DNA from: JAICXG01 sp963801255
GTDB lineage: Bacteria > Verrucomicrobiota > Verrucomicrobiia > Chthoniobacterales > UBA10450
Assembly (NCBI GenBank): GCA_963801255.1
Contig: CAWDEC010000008.1
Location: forward strand, 496,001 to 560,000
Direction of reading: 5' to 3'
DNA: 64,000 bases
Part shown: in pieces, positions 60,495 through 64,000 of the stretch
Layout of the letters: every line of letters begins with the position of its first letter
Numbering within the stretch: position 1 is the stretch's first letter
The notes under the pieces: generated by a model
What the model saw: only the letters and a program-made list of their open reading frames with translations
Database searches by the model: none
Told to the model about the DNA's origin: nothing
Made by a program: the position numbers and the translations under genes

Positions 60495-60588
60495 ATTTTT
60501 GAGAGACGGAAAATTTTTTCGCAAAAACAAGCGCGGCGGGACCTTGTGACACGAAGCACAGGAAACCTGAACCCTGGGAGGGAAAACT

Positions 60589-60738
60589 ATGTTGTGGACA
60601 ATATTCGTTATCTTACTCGTGCTATGGCTGCTCGGATTAGTCAGCTCTTATACCCTTGGTGGATTCATCCACATTCTGTTGGTGCTCGCGATCATCGTCC
60701 TGGTGATTAATCTCGTCTCCGGGCGACGCGGCATATAG
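60589..60738 (+). CDS. Lmo0937-type small membrane protein
   Basis: A 49-residue frame starts at ATG 60589 after a GGGAGGGAAA ribosome site. It has two membrane segments separated by SSYTLGGFIH and a GRRGI tail. The pattern of two helices around a short Gly-rich turn matches the Lmo0937 family, which is widely present and often stress-linked. Function unknown. Confidence 0.82.
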   Translation: MLWTIFVILLVLWLLGLVSSYTLGGFIHILLVLAIIVLVINLVSGRRGI

Positions 60739-60757
60739 TCCGTTTGTCGCTTTTGAC

Positions 60758-60976
60758 ATGAAACCGGCGGGCATCATCGGGATTGTTCTTATCGTCATTG
60801 GCATCATTGCCCTTGCCTATGGCGGATTCAGTTTCAAAGAGCACAAGAAAGACGTGGACATTGGCCCGGTGCAGATTGGGCACACGGAAACGCATACAGT
60901 CCCGATGCCCCCGATTTTGGGGGGTGTGGCGATTGCCGGCGGAATCGTCTTGGTGATTGTTGGCAGCCGAAAGTAG
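60758..60976 (+). CDS. DUF3185-like small membrane protein
   Basis: The 72 residues have two hydrophobic segments (about 4-25 and 50-68) separated by a polar segment (FKEHKKDVDIGPVQIGHTETHTV) that resembles short DUF3185 proteins. It starts 19 bases after the Lmo0937-type gene, so the two are likely co-expressed. Function unknown. Confidence 0.8.
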   Translation: MKPAGIIGIVLIVIGIIALAYGGFSFKEHKKDVDIGPVQIGHTETHTVPMPPILGGVAIAGGIVLVIVGSRK

Positions 60977-61032
60977 CCGCCGCTAGCCAGCTTGCTCCGG
61001 CAAGCTGTCTAAAAATTGCGGAGCATGATGCG

Positions 61033-62412
61033 CTAGATGTGGATGGCGTGGCCAAACGCCTGGCCGGCTGCTTCGTGAATCGACTCACTTAAGGTCGGGT
61101 GCGCGTGAATGGTGGCTTCAATCTCTTCGTAGGTGGCTTCCAGCGTCATCGCGAGACCGAGCTCGGCAATCATTTCGGTCGCTTCCGGCCCGATAATGTG
61201 GGCGCCAAGAATTTCGCCATGCGGCTCGGCGATGATCAACTTCACGAAACCGTCGGTTTCACCGATTGCGCGCGCTTTTCCGCTGGCGCTGAAAGGAAAC
61301 CTTCCCACGCGGAACTTGCGACCTGATTCTTTAGCTGCGCGTTCCGTGAGGCCGATGCTGGCTACCTGCGGCTGGCAGTAGGTGCAGCCGGGAAACTGGC
61401 GAATTTTGCGCGGCTCGGTGTCGGCGAAGATTCCTTCCACCGCCTGAATCGCTTCCCAACTCGCGACATGTGCCAGCCATGGCGGTCCAATAATGTCGCC
61501 CGCAGCGTAGATTCCTTTGTGGTTCGTTTGATAGCGATCGTCGGTCTGAATATAGCCACGGTCGGTCAGGTCGAGTTTCAGCTTTCCCCTGGGCAAAAGC
61601 GGCGCCACGCCAATCGCGACAAGTGCTACTTCCGCCTCGATCGTCTCGGATGATTTTCCTTCGAGCGTGAGACGAACGCCGGTCTTCGTCGTCTCGGCTT
61701 TGGCGGTTTTGGTCTCCGTCAGGATTCTGATTCCTTGTTTCGTTAGGGCACGTTCCAAAGCCTGGGAAACTTCGCTGTCTTCGACCGGAAGGGTGTGAGG
61801 CAGCATCTCGATGAGGGTGATTTTTGTCCCAAAGGCGTTGTAAAAGTAGGCGAATTCCACCCCGATCGCCCCCGCTCCGATGATCACCATGCTTTTCGGT
61901 TGTGGCTCCAGGATCATCGCGTCGCGACTGCCAATGACGCTCTTGCCATTGAATGGAAGTGCGGGCAGCGCGCGCGAAACCACGCCGGTAGCGAGGAGAA
62001 TGTTGGGCGCGTGATGTGTTTCTCTGTTGCCGTCGTTAAGCTGGACTAACACTTCACCCGGCTTCTCGAGCAATGCCTCGCCGCGCAGGTAGTCGACCTT
62101 GTTTTTCTTGAAGAGAAATTCAATTCCGGCGGCGTTCTTGTCCGACACGTCACGCGAGCGCTTGATCACTTTGCTCCAGTCGAAGGAGAGGCCGTCGATC
62201 TTGAAGCCGAAATCGCCCGCCCGGTGTTTGATGAGGTGATAGAGTTCTGCGTTGCGCAGGAGCGACTTCGTTGGAATGCAACCCCAATTGAGGCAGGTGC
62301 CGCCGGCGCGCTCCTTTTCGACGCACGCGACTCGCTTGCCCAGCTGAGCGGCGCGAATCGCTCCTACGTAGCCGGCTGGTCCGCCGCCAATCACGATCAG
62401 ATCGTATTTCAT
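61033..62412 (-). CDS. lpdA: Dihydrolipoyl dehydrogenase
   Basis: The E3 flavoenzyme re-oxidises dihydrolipoamide in 2-oxoacid dehydrogenase complexes. The 459 residues show the FAD motif VIGGGPAGYVGAIRAAQLG near 6-24, the redox-active disulphide GGTCLNWGCIPTK near 38-50, the NAD motif IIGAGAIGVEFAYFY near 175-190 and the C-terminal His-Glu pair in HAHPTLSE near 436. No E1 or E2 genes are beside it, so it may serve complexes encoded elsewhere. Confidence 0.95.
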   Translation of the reverse strand: MKYDLIVIGGGPAGYVGAIRAAQLGKRVACVEKERAGGTCLNWGCIPTKSLLRNAELYHLIKHRAGDFGFKIDGLSFDWSKVIKRSRDVSDKNAAGIEFLFKKNKVDYLRGEALLEKPGEVLVQLNDGNRETHHAPNILLATGVVSRALPALPFNGKSVIGSRDAMILEPQPKSMVIIGAGAIGVEFAYFYNAFGTKITLIEMLPHTLPVEDSEVSQALERALTKQGIRILTETKTAKAETTKTGVRLTLEGKSSETIEAEVALVAIGVAPLLPRGKLKLDLTDRGYIQTDDRYQTNHKGIYAAGDIIGPPWLAHVASWEAIQAVEGIFADTEPRKIRQFPGCTYCQPQVASIGLTERAAKESGRKFRVGRFPFSASGKARAIGETDGFVKLIIAEPHGEILGAHIIGPEATEMIAELGLAMTLEATYEEIEATIHAHPTLSESIHEAAGQAFGHAIHI

Positions 62413-62476
62413 CTCGTCCGCAATCTAGCCGGGGCACAACTGCTGGCGAGTCGTCAGGGGGCACTTAACCGTTTCG

Positions 62477-64000
62477 TCAGGCGCGGGACTCGTGTTTTGC
62501 CAGCATCTGCTGGAAGGCGGGATCATTGCGCAGGCTTTGCCAGATCGGATCGATCCGGAGAATCGGAACCGTCAGCTCACTCGGGACAGTGAGGAGGTGA
62601 TCCAAGACTTGAATCGCCTCGGCATTTTGACCGTTGACCGCATAGACTTCGGCGAGCGCACCGGAAAAGTTTGGACCTTCGAAAGCGTCGGCGGATTCGG
62701 GCCGTAATTCAATGGCTCGCCTCGCCTCCGCGACGGCCTTTTCTTTCTCGCCCAGCTGAGCGAGGATACGTGCGAGAAGGGCGTGGCGGGATGGCTCGTT
62801 AGGCGCTTCCCGCAAAGTCGCTTCGAGTTGTTCTTTGGCTTCCTGCAAAGCGATCCCGCTCTTCTCTGGCTGGCCCATGCGCCGGTAAAGGATTGCCTTC
62901 TGCAGAGCGGCTTCGACCATGTGCTGGGGGTTGGATTTTTGCACGGGCAAATTGCTCAGGACATCGAGTGCCTCCTGGTTTTTGTTCTGCACCATGAGCA
63001 CGTTGGCTTTCGCCATCGAGACCTCGTTAACAACAGATGGATCAAGATTGTTGAGTTGGCCCACTGCGCGGGCTTTCTCAAAGTTGGCAAGGCAGGTTTC
63101 CGTGACGGTCAGATCTCCGCGAGCCGCGAGCGCCAGTTGTGACTTCAAGCCCCAAATGGTGGTCGACGTAGGATTAAGTCGCAGAGCGCGATCGACCACC
63201 CGCTCCGCTGCGTCGAACTGTCGCTGCATGCGATAATTGAAAAACAAATTCTGCAGCGGCCATGTGTCGTTGGGATTGAGTTTTACCGCTCGCTCGAGAT
63301 TGTCGGTCGACTCTTTCCATTTGCCCTGGCGTCGTTGAATCGCGCCGATGACCAAATAAACTTCCGAGTCGTTAGGCAATCCGTTTTGGGCAACGGCAAA
63401 ATCGACCAGCGCGCCCTCGTAGTCGAGAGCCCCATAGTAGCGCCAATAGCCGCGCGCGAGATGCGCCTCGGGCGAATCCGGTGCGAGGTCGAGAGCTTCG
63501 TCGGCGTACCTCTTCGCCAAATCCCGCTCGGCATCGGTCGGCTCGAAGTAGTGAAAAATCCAGCTGTGGAGCATGGAGAGATTGGCGTAGGCGAGCACAA
63601 ATTTTGGATCGAGGCCAATCGCCCGCTGATAGAGCTGCACGGCCTGCTTTAGCTTCGCCTGATCCTCCAGGGAGGACTGCAAATTGTGTGCTTGGACAAA
63701 GGCTAGATAAGCTTCGCCATTTTCCGTCGGTTTATGGGTAATTTCCGCCTTCTCCGTCGGCGACAGCTGCGCTTGCAGTTCGCGCGCGATCTTTTGCGCA
63801 AGATCGGTCTGGATAGCAAAAACGTCGGTCAGCTCGCGATCGTAATCCTCCGCCCATATGTGGTGATCGTTCTCGGCGTTGATGAGCTGCACGTTCACCC
63901 GCACGCGATTAGCCTCCCGTCGCACACTGCCCTCCAGGATCGCGCCAACGCCTAATTCTTTGCCGATCTCGCGGACGCTCTTCTGCTTCCCGCGATAAGG
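62477..64000 (-). CDS. TPR-repeat protein, N-terminus cut by window end
   Basis: The frame is open to 64000, so the N-terminus is missing. The part seen (508 codons) begins PYRGKQKSVREIGKELGVGAILEGSVRR and has VNVQLINAENDHHIWAEDYDREL, the module that follows winged-helix, adenylate-cyclase or Ser/Thr-kinase domains in many multi-domain regulators. Then come about ten TPR-like units (for example LYQRAIGLDPKFVLAYANLSML, AVKLNPNDTWPL, AIELRPESADAF). What domain lies upstream cannot be seen. Octamers at 62797 and 63370 lie in the TPR region. Confidence 0.85.
   Translation of the reverse strand, partial: PYRGKQKSVREIGKELGVGAILEGSVRREANRVRVNVQLINAENDHHIWAEDYDRELTDVFAIQTDLAQKIARELQAQLSPTEKAEITHKPTENGEAYLAFVQAHNLQSSLEDQAKLKQAVQLYQRAIGLDPKFVLAYANLSMLHSWIFHYFEPTDAERDLAKRYADEALDLAPDSPEAHLARGYWRYYGALDYEGALVDFAVAQNGLPNDSEVYLVIGAIQRRQGKWKESTDNLERAVKLNPNDTWPLQNLFFNYRMQRQFDAAERVVDRALRLNPTSTTIWGLKSQLALAARGDLTVTETCLANFEKARAVGQLNNLDPSVVNEVSMAKANVLMVQNKNQEALDVLSNLPVQKSNPQHMVEAALQKAILYRRMGQPEKSGIALQEAKEQLEATLREAPNEPSRHALLARILAQLGEKEKAVAEARRAIELRPESADAFEGPNFSGALAEVYAVNGQNAEAIQVLDHLLTVPSELTVPILRIDPIWQSLRNDPAFQQMLAKHESRA

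Larger units (their letters stand above)
1337..63377. repeat. Dispersed short motif TCGTTAGGC (55 exact octamer copies)
   Basis: CGTTAGGC on the plus strand starts at 1337, 4499, 7467, 8038, 9852, 10498, 12595, 14171, 14418, 15528, 17578, 22702, 23508, 27215, 27308, 28203, 32076, 32630, 33471, 34428, 34991, 38345, 45133, 45541, 46112, 49829, 52325, 52484, 56206, 62797 and 63370. Its complement GCCTAACG starts at 2268, 5175, 16225, 18527, 19035, 19318, 20923, 26132, 26180, 29244, 30676, 31173, 35346, 35991, 36701, 43927, 47458, 54677, 55148, 57217, 58162, 59143, 59662 and 59803. These are eye counts and some may be missed. About 50 are preceded by T. Chance predicts about two in a window this size counting both strands. 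Many one-mismatch variants also occur. Confidence 0.9.

Noticed and set aside
1..64000. CRISPR arrays, insertion sequences, prophage
   Set aside because: No regularly spaced repeats, transposase, integrase or phage structural genes were seen. The dispersed octamer has no regular spacing and no spacer structure.
1..64000. Octamer as a Chi or KOPS-like polar signal
   Set aside because: Orientation is nearly balanced (31 to 24) with no switch point along the window, unlike signals that follow replication direction.

Overview
The window reads as a gene-dense, GC-rich chromosome segment of a Gram-negative bacterium. A TonB-dependent receptor, a lipid-A-core heptose epimerase, a SurA-type chaperone and several lipoproteins support an outer membrane. 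The protein style and the mix of families (DUF3667, DUF6249, TIGR02206, DUF2238, a (TCAACTC)n-type heptamer repeat inside alaS) suggest Verrucomicrobiota, perhaps a soil Chthoniobacterales-like lineage. That placement is inference; no rRNA gene is present to fix it. I see no prophage, insertion sequence, CRISPR array or plasmid gene.

Layout. 1-5130: translation/RNA and flavin cluster infB (5' end cut off, apparent frameshift)-rbfA-nrnA-truB-ribF. 5177-8023: minus-strand operon of an ECF sigma factor with two membrane proteins, then two zinc-ribbon proteins. 8145-19068: plus-strand run with an L,D-transpeptidase, DAHP synthase, mfd, a SurA-like foldase, pdxA, two membrane proteins, a polyprenyl synthase and rmuC. 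19153-25964: a DUF885 hydrolase, an S41 protease, tsaD, a Cys-rich protein and a BtuB-like receptor. 25965-26445: leader region with a cobalamin riboswitch. 26446-33476: heptose epimerase, murI, amidase, amino acid permease, small membrane proteins and yebC. 33482-46000: methyltransferase, alaS, a beta-propeller protein, recA, two Hsp20 genes, ribD, and rpoD/dnaG. 46060-51736: NfeD protease, an orphan sugar-permease subunit, tRNA-Arg(CCG), a PHP phosphoesterase and a YyaL-type thioredoxin-domain protein. 51811-58907: molybdate/molybdenum-cofactor region (a modA remnant, modB, modC, then moaA, moaC, mog) with two CNNM/CBS proteins in between. 58953-64000: small envelope proteins, dihydrolipoyl dehydrogenase and a TPR protein cut by the window end.

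The most striking signal is not a gene. The octamer CGTTAGGC (usually TCGTTAGGC), on either strand, was found 55 times by eye, about one per 1.2 kb, where chance predicts about two. It lies mostly inside housekeeping genes, forces TTA and AGG codons there, supplies stop codons for several genes, and occurs twice inside the cobalamin riboswitch. Its density and lack of strand bias resemble the DNA uptake sequences of Neisseria and Haemophilus, but no competence gene is in the window, so its role is open.

Other points: molybdate uptake looks damaged (modA collapsed by two deletions) although Moco synthesis genes are intact; the main sigma factor carries three AT-hook-like RGRP motifs at its N-terminus; and infB needs a one-base correction to read through.
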